A DNA stretch of 64,000 nt from Salinisphaera japonica YTM-1 (GTDB lineage Bacteria > Pseudomonadota > Gammaproteobacteria > Nevskiales > Salinisphaeraceae). The position numbers were made by a program, and so were the translations under genes. Positions 43,246 through 51,988 of this stretch are shown piece by piece (the stretch's first letter is position 1; every line of letters starts with the position of its first letter). The DNA lies in NCBI RefSeq assembly GCF_003788585.1, contig NZ_AYKG01000067.1:29638-93637 (forward strand). The letters are read 5' to 3'. The notes below the pieces were generated by a model. That model ran no database searches. It saw nothing but the letters and a program-made list of their open reading frames with translations, and had not been told where the DNA came from.

Positions 43246-44274
43246 TCAGCCGGCATGGCTGCGGGGTGGCATCCGATCCTGTCGTGCCGCCAATGCCTCG
43301 GCCACGAGCGTGTAAGAGCGCAGGCGCGCGCTTGCGTCGTGAATATTGGACACGATCATCAACTCGGAGGCCGCTGTACGCTCGGCCAGGTCGGCCAGCT
43401 TGTCGGCAACCTGCTCAGGCGTGCCGATGATATGTCGTCCGCGGTTTTCATCCACTGCGGCCCGCTCGAAATCACTGTAAGGGTAAGCCGCTGCCTCCTC
43501 GGGCGAGGGCAGGGCAGCGAACTCGCCCTTGCGCAAACGCAGCCACATCAAATCGACCGTCTGCGCCAGACGTTGTGCCTCGGCCTGGGTGTCGGCACAG
43601 ATCACTGATACGCCGAGAATCGTGTGCGGCCTGGCAAAATCAGACGACGGGTTGAACCGGTTTCGATAATCCGCCAGGGCGGCATTCGGGTCCATCGGGC
43701 TGAAATGACTGGCAAAGCTGTAGCCAAAGCCGCGCTCGGCGGCAAAGCCCGCGCTCGCGCCTGATGAGCCCAGTATCCAGATCGGCGGCAGGCCAACATC
43801 ATCGGGCATGATGCGCACGCCGTGATACGGGTGATCGGCCGGGTAGGTATCGCCCGATAACGCCAGCATCTCATCCAGCATGCTGACGAAGTGCTCGCCC
43901 GAGCTGGCATGCATGGCGCGATTGGCGCGGGCATCCGAGCCCGGTGCACGCCCGAGTCCCAGATCCACCCGGCCCGGATACAGGGCCTCCAGCGCTTTGA
44001 AATGCTCGGCGACCCGCATGGGCGAATGGTTGGGCAACATGATGCCGCCCGAGCCGATACGAAGCGTATCGGTCAGCGCGCCGATACGCGACAGCAACAC
44101 CTCGGGCGAGGCGCTGGCAATCGCCGGCATGCTGTGGTGCTCGCTGATCCAGTAGCGGGTATAACCGGCCGCCTGTGCCGCCTGTGCCAGGTCGAGCGTG
44201 TCGCGCAATGCCTGCGACGGCGCTGTTCCGCTGGGAACAGGAACGAGATCAAGAACTGAGATATCAAATGACAT
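43246..44274 (-). CDS. LLM-class flavin-dependent oxidoreductase
   Basis: This 342-aa luciferase-like monooxygenase is of the MsnO8/YhbW clade. ISVLDLVPVPSGTAPSQAL opens it; RYWISEHHSMPAIASASPEVL, LRIGSGGIMLPNHSPMRVAE and GRVDLGLGRAPGSD are conserved flavin- and substrate-site segments, and HIIGTPEQVADKLADLAE is near the C-terminus. The substrate is unknown. The ATG at 44274 gives the family start. Confidence 0.88.
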   Translation of the reverse strand: MSFDISVLDLVPVPSGTAPSQALRDTLDLAQAAQAAGYTRYWISEHHSMPAIASASPEVLLSRIGALTDTLRIGSGGIMLPNHSPMRVAEHFKALEALYPGRVDLGLGRAPGSDARANRAMHASSGEHFVSMLDEMLALSGDTYPADHPYHGVRIMPDDVGLPPIWILGSSGASAGFAAERGFGYSFASHFSPMDPNAALADYRNRFNPSSDFARPHTILGVSVICADTQAEAQRLAQTVDLMWLRLRKGEFAALPSPEEAAAYPYSDFERAAVDENRGRHIIGTPEQVADKLADLAERTAASELMIVSNIHDASARLRSYTLVAEALAARQDRMPPRSHAG

Positions 44275-44354
44275 GACGATACGCGTGGGTGCGAAACCAT
44301 CCGACAATCATGGGGCTGCGATCGGGAGAACCAATCGCAGCGCCGGCCGGTCGA

Positions 44355-44516
44355 TCAGTCGCGTGTCGCGATGATATAGACGGCGTGGATGATGCCGGGG
44401 ACATAGCCGAAGATCGTTAGCAGGATATTGATCCAGAACTGAAGCCCGATACCCACCTGCAAGAACACGCCGACCGGCGGCAGCAGAATCGCGAGAATAA
44501 TGCGAATGATATCCAT
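44355..44516 (-). CDS. YqaE/Pmp3-family small membrane protein
   Basis: This 53-aa protein has two hydrophobic helices typical of the Pmp3/UPF0057 family: IILAILLPPVGVFLQVGIG and the conserved FWINILLTIFGYVPGIIHAVYI. Pmp3 proteins are linked to salt stress and membrane potential in yeast and plants. The ATG at 44516 fits the family; the longer frame adds a His-rich, unrelated segment. Confidence 0.9.
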   Translation of the reverse strand: MDIIRIILAILLPPVGVFLQVGIGLQFWINILLTIFGYVPGIIHAVYIIATRD

Positions 44517-44679
44517 ACGATGATGATTCAGATGATTAGTGTGTGATGAAGATGCCAGATTGGCGTGTCCATGGGCTGAACGGGCCATGATCCGCACCAT
44601 GCATTAAATCCGTTCAGTCTTGGTTAAACGAATTGGATTAGAGTGATTCCAGGATTCGAGATACATACAGGATCACATC

Positions 44680-44988
44680 ATGCGTCGACTATTCATTCCT
44701 CTGGTAGCTGCCGTCTCTCTGGCCGGTGCAACGGGTTCGGCCGTTGCCGGCGACACGCTCAACAGCGCGTTGGGCGGCGGTCTTGGTGGGGCGATAGGCG
44801 CGGCCGTTGGCGGCTCGGTCGGCGGCCAGACCGGTGCGGTCATTGGTGGCGGCCTGGGTGGCGCCGGCGGTGCGGTGATTGCCGATAAAATCAACGAACG
44901 CGACGATGATCGCTACTATGACAATCGGTATCGGCGGGATCGGCGTCATGATGACCGACGTGGCCACTGGGGCCGCTGGCACCGGTAG
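44680..44988 (+). CDS. Glycine-zipper envelope protein
   Basis: This 102-aa protein has an N-terminal signal peptide (LVAAVSLAGATGSAVAG) and a long glycine zipper, GGLGGAIGAAVGGSVGG with further GGxxG repeats (about residues 33-66). It ends in a basic, Arg/His/Tyr-rich tail. Glycine-zipper proteins sit in the outer membrane or periplasm and often respond to envelope stress. The TAG stop (44986-44988) is formed by the TA target and the first G of element A2, and its terminator lies beyond the element. Confidence 0.8.
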   Translation: MRRLFIPLVAAVSLAGATGSAVAGDTLNSALGGGLGGAIGAAVGGSVGGQTGAVIGGGLGGAGGAVIADKINERDDDRYYDNRYRRDRRHDDRRGHWGRWHR

Positions 44989-45270
44989 GGCGTGTCGTCA
45001 TAAGATAAGGCGGCGCACCGGCGGCCAAGCCGTGGCAAGAACAAGGCATCGCGCGTGCAGCGTGGTTATTCCACGTAAACGAGCCCCTAAAAATCGACTA
45101 TGGCGCCGTATTGCCGCGGCTTGGCCACCGGCCCCTTCGGGGTTGCTCGCGCCGGACGCGCCATGCCGCGTTACGGACCTTGACCGTGGCCGGCCACGCT
45201 CGGCGGCCCGCGCCTTGCCTGACACGCCCGGCGCGAGCAATGCGACGTCATATCTCATGACGACACGCCC
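44988..45270 (-). repeat. Family A palindromic element, copy A2 (inverted)
   Basis: 283 bp with the family A ends (GGGCGTGTCGTCATAAGATA at the left, TATCTCATGACGACACGCCC at the right), inverse to A1 and A3. The left TA (44986-44987) is kept; the matching right dinucleotide is CA. It has an additional segment, CCCCTAAAAATCGACTATGG (45084-45103), at a site where B2 carries a close copy. It lies between the stop codon of the glycine-zipper gene and a rho-independent terminator at 45294. Confidence 0.88.
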
Positions 45271-45293
45271 CAGCCCACGGCCACCAACACAAG

Positions 45294-45321
45294 AAAGCCG
45301 CGCGATTGGCGCGGCTTTTTT
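45294..45321 (+). terminator. Rho-independent terminator of the glycine-zipper gene
   Basis: The stem AAAGCCGCGC/GCGCGGCTTT (45294-45303 with 45309-45318) has a 5-nt loop and is followed by T residues on the plus strand. It would start 22 nt after the glycine-zipper stop if element A2 were removed. Confidence 0.75.
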
Positions 45322-45360
45322 ATGCGTGGGACGAGATGGTATTCAGAGCCAATCGGCCGA

Positions 45361-46806
45361 TCAGGCGCTGGTCGCGCTGCGCCCGACCAGACACAGGATG
45401 CCGTCGGCCCGGTCGTTTCGTTCCTGGATCAGCTGTGTTTGAAAGCCGTCGTGCCCCAGGCAGGTGCGACCGTTGGCCGGGGTTGAGGCTGTTTTCGCAA
45501 GCAGCGTCGTGGGTGCCGGGGACATCCGCGCGATCAGGGGCTGGACACGGCGTTTGAACGCTGCCAGCCGGCTCTCGGGCAGGTCGTGGCCGCCCGGCAG
45601 CGTCATCGTCAACGGGTTGTGCGGCACGCCATTGCGTCGGATTTCGAAGTGTAGATGCGGCCCGGTGGCACGCCCCGACTCGCCGACATAACCGATGATA
45701 TCGCCCTGTGAGACATGCTGACCCGGTGCGAGGTGTGAGCGAAAACGATGCAGGTGGCCGTAGCGCGTGCTGAAACCGGCCGCGTTCTTGATCTCGACCA
45801 GACGCCCGTAGCCGCTCATCCAGCTGGCGTACTTGATCACGCCGTCGGCGGCGGCGTGCACGGGCGTGCCGGTTGGTGCGGCCATGTCCACGCCTTCATG
45901 CGGACGTACGCGGTGCGTGACCGGGTGTAGGCGATGCATGTTGAAGGGGCTGCTGATCCGGGTATAGGCCACCGGCTTGCGGCTGAACTTCGGTTCGTAG
46001 GCATGGCCCAGCCCGTCGTAATAAGCCGTGCCCCCGTCGGCGCTTTCGCCGCGAAAGCTTTCGAGAATACGGTGATTGGTCGTGATGCGGGCAGCGACGA
46101 CTTCGCCGGTACCGATCTCTTCGTTATCGGCATAGATGGCGTTATAGACCACGGCGAATCGATCACCCTGATGCAGGGTGTCCAAATCGTGGCGATAGCG
46201 ATAGATATGCTCGAGTTCTTCGGTCACGCGCGACGGCACGCCTTCGCCACGAAGCGACTGCGACAAGGAGCCATCAATCGTGCCCGAAGCCAGAATCTGA
46301 CGCGTCTGCGTCGGGCGATGATCGATGGCTGCCACCAGCCCGTTGCGCCGGCGATGAACCGACAATGTGCGTAGCCGATCGATCTTGAAGCGCAGTTCGG
46401 CCAGCTCACCTGTCGGCGTCTTGCGATAATGCAGTACATCGCCCGGATGGAGTTGCTTGAGCGCACGCGCGGAAGGTTGATGGATCAACGCGGCCCAGGC
46501 GCGGGCGGGCAGATCGGCCCGGGCGAACACCCCGGACAAGGTATCGCCTCGGCGTACCGTGAGCTGCTCCCAGGGGGTGATCTGCGGGGTGGTTGTCAGG
46601 CCCAGGGCGTCCGCGGCCTGCATCTGGTTGTCGGCCAGCGGCTTGATGCGCATTTCGTGATCAGGGCCGGCAGTCGCCTGATTGCGCGCCGAGGCCAGGC
46701 CAACGCCCGGTTGGCCCGGCGTGGCGTGGCCGAGCGTGGTTGCCATGCACAAGGAAAGCCCCAGTGCGCCGGCCAGACCGGTACAGCGTGTTCGCATAAT
46801 CCGCAT
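45361..46806 (-). CDS. M23-family peptidoglycan endopeptidase with LysM-like domain
   Basis: This 481-aa exported protein has a signal peptide (residues 1-29, GLSLCMATTLGHA), an OapA/LysM-like domain (LTVRRGDTLSGVFARADLP, about 83-120), a middle beta domain, and the M23 domain with HEGVDMAAPTGTPV, GYGRLVEIKN, YGHLHRF and ATGPHLHFEIR (zinc ligands His/Asp and HxH). It is of the MepM/YebA type that cuts crosslinks during wall growth. A Cys/Gln-rich tail beyond residue 425 is unusual for the family. GAGGG six bases upstream supports the first ATG. Confidence 0.88.
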   Translation of the reverse strand: MRIMRTRCTGLAGALGLSLCMATTLGHATPGQPGVGLASARNQATAGPDHEMRIKPLADNQMQAADALGLTTTPQITPWEQLTVRRGDTLSGVFARADLPARAWAALIHQPSARALKQLHPGDVLHYRKTPTGELAELRFKIDRLRTLSVHRRRNGLVAAIDHRPTQTRQILASGTIDGSLSQSLRGEGVPSRVTEELEHIYRYRHDLDTLHQGDRFAVVYNAIYADNEEIGTGEVVAARITTNHRILESFRGESADGGTAYYDGLGHAYEPKFSRKPVAYTRISSPFNMHRLHPVTHRVRPHEGVDMAAPTGTPVHAAADGVIKYASWMSGYGRLVEIKNAAGFSTRYGHLHRFRSHLAPGQHVSQGDIIGYVGESGRATGPHLHFEIRRNGVPHNPLTMTLPGGHDLPESRLAAFKRRVQPLIARMSPAPTTLLAKTASTPANGRTCLGHDGFQTQLIQERNDRADGILCLVGRSATSA

Positions 46807-46938
46807 TCAAAACCCTCGAGGCAACGCCGTCTCCCCGAATTGATATCTCGACGTTGTAGCGTGACGGCGCGTTACCCGGTGAAAGACCGTGGCACGAGCA
46901 AAAAGTTCAATTGTCTTGGCAAAGACACCGTTTATCCA

Positions 46939-47745
46939 TCAAGCGCCGGACGACAATGCCCAGCCGGCCAATGCGATCACGGCCGCGCCGGCAACGGCAG
47001 CAGCCCAGAACCCCTTGTCTTTCTGTCCGAAGCCGGCACTGTTTCGAATGAAGCCAAGAGCCACGAACGAGAACAGACCGGCTGCGATGCCGAACATCAA
47101 CCCGCTGGAAATCGGCAGCGTCGGGTGCATCATCGCAATGGACAGCGCGCCGAGTCCAGTCGCCATGGCCGGCCACCCCACTAAAGCACGAGACCGATCG
47201 GCCTCGCGAAGCCGGCGTGCCAGCAGATAGCCGGCCGGTGCCTTGTGCGCGAGGATCGCCAGGCCTGCTGTCCAGCCGAGTGCCGGCAAGAACGTATAGA
47301 GCGCGCCGATCGCCACGCCGGCGCTGATGGTGTGCAGTGTTAGTCCGGTCAGTGCCACCTGGTCGATCGCACCGCGAGTCGCCCGGTGTAGCAGGGCGCC
47401 GATGGCGATGCCCGTGGCCAGCCCGAGCGTGCCCGGCACGGCATGTTTGATCAGCGCATGGGGCACGACGAATACCAGCGCGGCCGAGAGCATGGCGCCG
47501 CCGGCGGCGGCATCGGCCAGCACAATCGTGCGCTCGGACACGGCGCCCAGGCTGGCCAGTGCGCCCACGAGCAGCGCCAGCGCGCCGAAGATCGCCAGGC
47601 CAGCCAGCGTCACCAGCCCCTGACACTCGGCCATGACAAGCAACACCAGCCACAACAGCCAGCCGATCCCCAGACAGGCGGTAGCGGCCGGGCCGGGCAG
47701 ATGATCACGCCACAAGCGTCTCGTCACCGATAACTGCTGTGTCAT
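46939..47745 (-). CDS. ZIP-family metal transporter-like membrane protein
   Basis: This 268-aa protein has about eight hydrophobic helices. Helix 4 carries LHTISAGVAIGALY, the ZIP metal-site motif (usually HNxxDGxAIG), and helix 5 carries AHKAPAGYLLA (usually HExPxG). The central His residues remain but Asn, Asp and Glu are replaced, so zinc may not be its ion, or affinity differs. A Zur-box-like palindrome lies about 130 bp upstream (47876-47888). The start is the ATG at 47745 (MTQQL). Confidence 0.75.
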   Translation of the reverse strand: MTQQLSVTRRLWRDHLPGPAATACLGIGWLLWLVLLVMAECQGLVTLAGLAIFGALALLVGALASLGAVSERTIVLADAAAGGAMLSAALVFVVPHALIKHAVPGTLGLATGIAIGALLHRATRGAIDQVALTGLTLHTISAGVAIGALYTFLPALGWTAGLAILAHKAPAGYLLARRLREADRSRALVGWPAMATGLGALSIAMMHPTLPISSGLMFGIAAGLFSFVALGFIRNSAGFGQKDKGFWAAAVAGAAVIALAGWALSSGA

Positions 47746-48066
47746 CGCCGCGTGCTCACGCACGCCTGGATGCCGTTCATGCTGTGGGCCCGGTCGAGAT
47801 CGAAATTATGGGCCGATAGACGACGGCAGGCGACAGACAAAGAGGACAAACCGGGGGATCCGCGACAAGTGATATCGTTACAAGATAACACGCGTATCCA
47901 GGGTATGTCCCGGCTCGTGGGTTCGTAACCCGTCGGCGATCAACCCCGCGGCATACTCCATGGTATGTGCTTGATGGCGAGCCGCATGGCTGTGGGCTCG
48001 CGTTCGATCGCGCAGCAGTTTAGGTTGTGCATCCGCCTGCGTGGTTCGTCGATGGAAAGGAGCGTC
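47746..48066 (+). other. Divergent intergenic region with a candidate Zur-type palindrome
   Basis: 321 bp without a gene between the ZIP-like gene (minus) and the Sel1/SH3 gene (plus). It contains GTTACAAGATAAC at 47876-47888, close to the GTTATANNATAAC half-site pattern of Zur boxes. A clear ribosome site (GGAAAGGAG) lies just before 48067. I see nothing else. Confidence 0.45.
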
Positions 48067-49191
48067 ATGACCGTACGGTCTGTTCTGGGGTTGGTTGTTG
48101 TCTGTTTCGCGTCGTGGTGCGTCCCCGCGCTGGCGGCGCCGGCGGATATCAACGCCGAGATGACGCCGGCCGAGGCGCAGAAGATCCTGACCACCACGCG
48201 CCCACGCGCCGAAAAAGGCGATGCCTCCGCCCAGTACAATCTGGGCGTGCTCTATGACCGGGGCCTGGGCGTCGAGCAGGATTACGACCAGGCCCGCAAG
48301 TGGTATCGCAAGGCCGCCGACCAGCGCTACGGCCGGGCCGAGCACAACCTGGGCATCATGTACGAGTCGGGCAAGGGCGTGGCCAAGAACACGACCCAAG
48401 CCGCGCACTGGTTTCGTCGGGGCGCTGACGACGGGCAGGCCGCGTCCCAGAACAACCTCGGCGTGCTTTACATGAAAGGCGACGGCGTGCCGCAGAACAG
48501 TGGCAAGGCCGCGTTCTGGACCGCGCGTGCCGCAGCGGCCGGCAATGGGGCCGCGATCGAGAACCTGCCTCGTATCGTCGATGATCTGCCGCAAAGCCAT
48601 GTCAATGCAAAAGACGTCAACGTGCGCGACCAGCCCGACAGTCAGGCCCGCGTCGTGCGCCAGGCCGATAGTGATGCGACGGTGGTCATTCTGGCGCGCG
48701 AGCCGGAATGGACCCAGGTGCTTTTCCCCAAGACATACGAAACCGGCTGGGTCGCCAATTTCCTGCTGGCCGACGGCTTGGCGCCCCTGGCCGGAGCCAG
48801 CGATGCTGAGCCGAAGGGTTCGGCCGGCGCGAATGCGTCCTCGGACGAGCCGAGCCCGGACGAACCCGAAGCCAACGACAAGCGTGCAACGGCCGTCGAT
48901 GAAACACCGGCTGCGACCAGGCCGGCATCGACCGCGCAAGATCAACAATCAGTCGATACGTCGGCCAAGAAAGCGAAAGCCGCCCCCGACACGTCGGACA
49001 AGGCCATGCACGTTGGCGTGGGTAGCGCCAATCTGCGGGCCAAGGCCAGCCGCTCGGCCCGGGTGATCGGACAGCTACACCGCGATGATGTCGTGACCGC
49101 CCTGGAGCGTCGTAACGACTGGGTACGGGTTCGTACACAAGACGGCATGCTCGGCTGGCTGGCCGGCTATCTGTTGGTCGACGGCCAATAG
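48067..49191 (+). CDS. Sel1-repeat and SH3-domain exported protein
   Basis: This 374-aa protein has a signal peptide (VVVCFASWCVPALAA). Three Sel1 repeats follow at about residues 45-160 (AQYNLGVLYDRGLGVEQDYD; AEHNLGIMYESGKGVAKNTT; SQNNLGVLYMKGDGVPQNSG). A bacterial SH3 domain (about 180-235, VNVRDQPDSQARVVRQ), a low-complexity acidic linker and a second SH3 domain (about 315-372, ANLRAKASRSARVIGQL) complete it. Such proteins scaffold envelope complexes or bind peptidoglycan. The ATG is preceded by GGAAAGGAG. A hairpin terminator follows the stop. Confidence 0.87.
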   Translation: MTVRSVLGLVVVCFASWCVPALAAPADINAEMTPAEAQKILTTTRPRAEKGDASAQYNLGVLYDRGLGVEQDYDQARKWYRKAADQRYGRAEHNLGIMYESGKGVAKNTTQAAHWFRRGADDGQAASQNNLGVLYMKGDGVPQNSGKAAFWTARAAAAGNGAAIENLPRIVDDLPQSHVNAKDVNVRDQPDSQARVVRQADSDATVVILAREPEWTQVLFPKTYETGWVANFLLADGLAPLAGASDAEPKGSAGANASSDEPSPDEPEANDKRATAVDETPAATRPASTAQDQQSVDTSAKKAKAAPDTSDKAMHVGVGSANLRAKASRSARVIGQLHRDDVVTALERRNDWVRVRTQDGMLGWLAGYLLVDGQ

Positions 49192-49200
49192 GCCCGACAT

Positions 49201-49236
49201 AAAAAAAGCCGCTTTCCGATGTTCGGAAAGCGGCTT
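49201..49236 (-). terminator. Hairpin terminator between the Sel1/SH3 and SDR genes
   Basis: A perfect 14-bp stem AAGCCGCTTTCCGA/TCGGAAAGCGGCTT with a TGT loop is flanked on the plus strand by an A-run at its 5' side. It is a strong terminator for the minus-strand SDR gene and may also stop the plus-strand transcript ending at 49191. Confidence 0.85.
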
Positions 49237-49266
49237 GACACGTCACGCAGCCCCGGCCGGGTGCGA

Positions 49267-49962
49267 TCAATCCTCGATGGCCGGCGTCGGCCGCACGAGG
49301 ATTTCGTTGACGTCAACGCTGGCCGGTTGTTCCAGGGCGTACATCACCGCGTTGGCGATGTCCTGATCCGTCAGGGCGTGCTCGGGCGATTCGTCGAAGA
49401 ATGGGGTATCGACCATGCCGGGCTCGACCAGCGTGGTCCGAATGCCCGTGCCACGAAGCTCTTCACGAACCCCGTAGCCGATCGCGCTCACGGCCCACTT
49501 GGTCGCACTGTACATCGAGCCGGAGATGGTGGCTCGCCCGGCTGCCGAACCGGTGATCAACAAATGCCCGCGGCTGGCCTTCAAGGCCTCGGCCGTGCAT
49601 TGAATCGTCAAGCCAACGCCGTAGACGTTGGTCAGGATCATGTCTTTCCAGACATCCGTGTCAGCGCCGGTGAAGCCACCCGGCTTGCCGCCGATGCCGG
49701 CATTGGCGAAAACCGCATCGATTTGCCCGAAGCGCTCGATGACGGTAGCCACCATTGCCTGCTGAGACGCCTTGTCGGTGACGTCGCAGGTGACCGGCAG
49801 CGCCACAGCCTCGCCGCCAAGCTCATCGACCAGCGTCGTGAGTTTGGACTGGGTGCGTGCGGCCAGCGCCACGCGATAGCCTCGGGCGACCGCCGCACGG
49901 GCCGTTGCCGCCCCGATACCGGTCGAGCCACCGGTGATCAGCAGTACTTTGTTATCCGACAT
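49267..49962 (-). CDS. Short-chain dehydrogenase/reductase
   Basis: This 231-aa classical SDR has LLITGGSTGIGAATARAA (TGxxxGxG cofactor site), CDVTDKAS, FANAGIGG (NNAG equivalent), and the active site ITGSAAGRATISGSMYSATK with Ser, Tyr and Lys. The basic residue after beta2 (AARTQSK) suggests NADP(H). The substrate is unknown. Confidence 0.9.
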   Translation of the reverse strand: MSDNKVLLITGGSTGIGAATARAAVARGYRVALAARTQSKLTTLVDELGGEAVALPVTCDVTDKASQQAMVATVIERFGQIDAVFANAGIGGKPGGFTGADTDVWKDMILTNVYGVGLTIQCTAEALKASRGHLLITGSAAGRATISGSMYSATKWAVSAIGYGVREELRGTGIRTTLVEPGMVDTPFFDESPEHALTDQDIANAVMYALEQPASVDVNEILVRPTPAIED

Positions 49963-50022
49963 CGGGTCATCCTTTTTCGGCAGGCCTGCTATCGGCCGGT
50001 CTGCGCCGAGGCGCGCCGCGGC

Positions 50023-50505
50023 TTATTCGGCGTGGGTGTGCTCGTCGTGTACGTGGCCGTGCTCTTTCTCGGTGTCGCTGGCTTCACGAACGCCGGCGAT
50101 GCTGACCGTGAAATCGAGCGTCTGGCCGGCCAGGACGTGGTTGCCGTCGACGGTGACTTCCTCGCCTTCGACTTCCTTGACCGTCACGACCATGGGGCCG
50201 GCGTCGGACTCGGCACGGAAGCTCATCCCCGGGGCCAGCTCGTCCACGCCCTGAAAGGCTTCGCGGTTGACCTTCTGGACCAGTTCCTCGCGATACGGGC
50301 CATAGCCTTCTTCGGGATCGACGGTCGTCTTGACTTCATCGCCTTCGCCGTGGCCTTCGATGGCTTTTTCCAGGCCCGGCACGATGTTGTCGTGGCCGTG
50401 CAGATAAGACAGCGGCTGACCTTCGGCCGACTGATCAATGATTTCGCCTTGGTCGTCGCGCAGGACATAGTGAATGCTGACGACGTTGTCGCGCTGGGCT
50501 TCCAT
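50023..50505 (-). CDS. FKBP-type peptidyl-prolyl isomerase, SlyD-like
   Basis: This 160-aa protein has the SlyD layout. The FKBP part is VVSIHYVLRDDQGEIIDQS...PLSYLHGHDNIVPGLEKA, the insert-in-flap domain follows (YGPYREELVQKVNREAF to VDGNHVLAGQTL), and the tail is His-rich (HGHVHDEHTH). The tail is shorter than in E. coli SlyD but could still bind nickel. The start is the ATG at 50505. Confidence 0.9.
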   Translation of the reverse strand: MEAQRDNVVSIHYVLRDDQGEIIDQSAEGQPLSYLHGHDNIVPGLEKAIEGHGEGDEVKTTVDPEEGYGPYREELVQKVNREAFQGVDELAPGMSFRAESDAGPMVVTVKEVEGEEVTVDGNHVLAGQTLDFTVSIAGVREASDTEKEHGHVHDEHTHAE

Positions 50506-50608
50506 AACCGCCTCTAAGCGTGGTGTTTCGTTGATGAGCGAATTAACCTTGCGACGATCGATCAAAAGTCAATGGCCTGACCTGCAATCGATCGTCGCGC
50601 GGGTCCGT

Positions 50609-51307
50609 TCAGCCGAGGTGCGACAGCTCGTCGAGGCCGCTGCCCCCGTCGCCGTAGGCTGCCTTGAAGGTGTCGCGGGCCTTCCAGCGCTGCCAGTGGG
50701 CATCGATATGCTCGAAACGCTCGTCCAGGGGCGTTTCATTGGGCCCGAACTTGGAAAACGCCACGGCTGTGGCCAGCGTGATATCGGCGAAGGTGGGAGC
50801 ATCACCGCCGATCAACCACTCGCGGCCGTCGGCCAGCTGGTTGTCGACCAGGCCAGCGTGGGCCAGGGCCTTCTTGCGCTGGGCTTCACCCCAGGCCGGG
50901 TTATATGTCGGTTCCAGCTTGAAGCCGAGGCCCGTGTGGAGTACGTGAAACATGGTCACGATCGGCAACAGCACGTGCAGATAGCAGCGCTGATCCCACA
51001 TGGCATCGCGTGCGGCGGCCAGCGGATCGTCGCCGGTGATCTTGCGCCCGTCGTGGATCATATCGAGATAACGCACGATTGCCGGCGTCTCGCTCAGGTA
51101 CTGGCCGGGCTCGTATTCCAGCGTGGGCGCCTCGCCGAACGGGTTGCGCTTCAAGTGCTGCCAGGCGCGCTGCTCGCCGCCCGGGGCCATATCCAGAAGC
51201 GTTTCCTGATAGGCCTCGGTGATGCCTTTTTCATGCATGAAAAGACGCAGCCGCTGCGGGTTCGGGAACGCCGAGGGCGCGGTATGAATGATGGGCTTGT
51301 CGCTCAT
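50609..51307 (-). CDS. Glutathione S-transferase family protein
   Basis: This 232-aa GST has a thioredoxin-fold half (IIHTAPSAFPNPQRLRLFMH, then SETPAIVRYLD, the conserved SxxI motif) and a helical half with WLIGGDAPTFADITLATAV. Its exact class is not clear. It follows osmC on the minus strand after a terminator and so is probably transcribed alone. Confidence 0.88.
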   Translation of the reverse strand: MSDKPIIHTAPSAFPNPQRLRLFMHEKGITEAYQETLLDMAPGGEQRAWQHLKRNPFGEAPTLEYEPGQYLSETPAIVRYLDMIHDGRKITGDDPLAAARDAMWDQRCYLHVLLPIVTMFHVLHTGLGFKLEPTYNPAWGEAQRKKALAHAGLVDNQLADGREWLIGGDAPTFADITLATAVAFSKFGPNETPLDERFEHIDAHWQRWKARDTFKAAYGDGGSGLDELSHLG

Positions 51308-51340
51308 GGTTCTACCTTTTCTAAACTACTTGGCAACATG

Positions 51341-51368
51341 AAAAAGCCGGGCACTGCACCCGGCTTTT
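51341..51368 (-). terminator. Rho-independent terminator of osmC
   Basis: The 10-bp stem AAAAGCCGGG/CCCGGCTTTT with a 7-nt loop lies between the osmC stop (51405) and the GST start (51307), with T residues after the stem on both strands. Confidence 0.85.
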
Positions 51369-51404
51369 CCATGGGTCGTCGCTAGACGAACGCTGGCGCT
51401 ACGC

Positions 51405-51830
51405 TCAGCCTTCGAGCGCGGCGTCCAGCTCGATATCAGCCCCCTTGTAAAGGCGTGATACCGGGCAGGCGTCTTTGGCCTTGGCGGCGATGTCCTTGAA
51501 CTGGCCATCGTCCATGCCGGGTACCTTGCCGCGACAGATCAGCTCGATCTTTTCGATCGTCGGCGTGCCGTCGGTGGAGAAATGCACCTTGGCTTCGGTC
51601 TGGATCGAATCCGGCGCGTGGCCTTCTTCGGCCAGCATCGCCGAGAACTGCATCGAGAAGCAGCCGGCATGGGCCGCGCCGATCAGCTCTTCCGGGTTGG
51701 TGCCGGTGCCGTCCTCGAAGCGGGTCTTGAACGAGAACTGGCCCTCATAGGCGCCACTGGCCAGCTTCATGTGGCCCTTGCCGGATTTCAGATCGCCTTC
51801 CCACTGGGCGTTCGCTTTACGTACGGGCAT
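51405..51830 (-). CDS. osmC: OsmC-family peroxiredoxin
   Basis: This 141-aa thiol peroxidase is of the OsmC branch. The two active-site cysteines are in IGAAHAGCFSMQFS and DACPVSRLYKG; AKVHFSTDG and IELICRGKVPG are typical. OsmC proteins reduce organic hydroperoxides and are induced by osmotic stress. The ATG at 51830 (MPVRKANAQW) is the standard family start. It is about 8 kb from ohrR, so a direct link is not shown. Confidence 0.92.
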   Translation of the reverse strand: MPVRKANAQWEGDLKSGKGHMKLASGAYEGQFSFKTRFEDGTGTNPEELIGAAHAGCFSMQFSAMLAEEGHAPDSIQTEAKVHFSTDGTPTIEKIELICRGKVPGMDDGQFKDIAAKAKDACPVSRLYKGADIELDAALEG

Positions 51831-51988
51831 ATCACTTCTCCTTGGAAGTCGAAAACCATCTGCCCTATGAAAATAAGACCTGCACCCCGACAAAACAAGG
51901 CGACCGATCGGCTGCATTGTGCAGTCACTTGCCAAGTGCTAGCGTCAAGATAAAACAACGACAGCGCATCTGCGCAGGCTTGGGGCCC

